DNA of 12,626 bases, from contig JASFUX010000085.1 in the NCBI GenBank assembly GCA_050050115.1, forward strand, positions 1-12,626, read 5' to 3'. The notes below the pieces were generated by a model. The model saw only the letters and a list, made by a program, of their open reading frames with translations. It did not search any database and was not told the origin of the DNA. Source of the DNA: JASFUX01 sp050050115 (lineage in GTDB: Bacteria; Pseudomonadota; Alphaproteobacteria; Caulobacterales; Maricaulaceae). This document shows positions 12,426-12,626 of this stretch, in pieces (position 1 is the stretch's first letter; every line of letters starts with the position of its first letter). Both the position numbers and the translations under genes were made by a program.

Positions 12426-12626
12426 ATGTCGCCTTTGGACGCCGCCGCCCACTCCCAAGACGTCTCCGCACCCGACGCATCCGCCGCGGAGCCCAAGGCG
12501 CGCGCGCCGCGCGGCAAACCGCGCAGCTGGCAGCCCGAGGTCATCGAGGGGCGGATCAATCCGGCCGACATCGAAGTCGATGATTCGCGTGACGCCTTGT
12601 TGACGGACTTCGGCAAGACCACGCTC
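12426..12626 (+). CDS. nrdA: Ribonucleoside-diphosphate reductase alpha subunit, N-terminal fragment
   Basis: Only the first 67 codons are inside the window. The ATG at 12426 has a good Shine-Dalgarno (AGGAGAGAG). The first 40 or so residues are a low-complexity Ala/Pro/Asp-rich leader. The end, IEVDDSRDALLTDFGKTTL (49-67), resembles the segment that opens the alphaproteobacterial class I ribonucleotide reductase alpha chain (LLTDFGKATL before a DRYLLPGE motif, which would come next). That enzyme reduces ribonucleotides to deoxyribonucleotides for DNA synthesis. The catalytic cysteines and ATP-cone are not visible, so a B12-dependent (nrdJ) enzyme cannot be excluded. The two NrdR boxes upstream independently support a ribonucleotide reductase gene of some class. 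Confidence 0.72.
   Translation, partial: MSPLDAAAHSQDVSAPDASAAEPKARAPRGKPRSWQPEVIEGRINPADIEVDDSRDALLTDFGKTTL

Overview
The window is high-GC bacterial chromosome, most likely from an alphaproteobacterium. The evidence is gene content (ABA4-like protein, COG3897-type methyltransferase, OprO/P-like porin, type III decarboxylase), palindromic elements with an AAAACCGGT core like those scattered through Rhizobiales and relatives, and dense GANTC (CcrM-type) sites in one promoter region. The order cannot be fixed from sequence alone. No tRNA, rRNA, CRISPR array, transposase or phage gene was seen. Most of the window is ordinary chromosomal material; the interest lies mainly in the regulatory DNA and a few less common enzymes.

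Layout. 1-862: two leftward genes for probable lipoproteins, the first cut by the window edge and the second DUF6491-like. 863-1527: sparse region with a previously easy-to-miss 48-codon leftward gene (1120-1266), two CCGGT-core palindromes, a long perfect hairpin and a strong leftward Pho box. 1528-4755: peptide deformylase (def), then an iron block: Bfd ferredoxin, a leftward 3-TM protein, bacterioferritin (bfr), a tail-anchored winged-helix-like protein and a CADD-family di-iron p-aminobenzoate synthase-like protein. 4777-7285: leftward cluster of a type III PLP amino-acid decarboxylase, an ABA4-like membrane protein and an EtfB-lysine-methyltransferase-like enzyme. 7507-9928: rightward phosphate block, an OprO/P-type porin and a PstS-type phosphate-binding protein, each preceded by Pho-box-like DNA. 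10004-11981: leftward glycosyltransferase then SAM methyltransferase. 11982-12626: long regulatory region with eight GANTC sites and two NrdR boxes 31 bp apart, leading into a truncated ribonucleotide reductase alpha subunit.

How it works together. The porin and PstS would move phosphate across the outer membrane and capture it in the periplasm under PhoB control; pstC, pstA, pstB and phoU are not in the window. Bfr and Bfd form the iron storage and release pair. The CADD-like enzyme is itself an iron-type protein feeding folate synthesis. The right edge is a deoxyribonucleotide synthesis gene with NrdR and probable cell-cycle (methylation) control signals.
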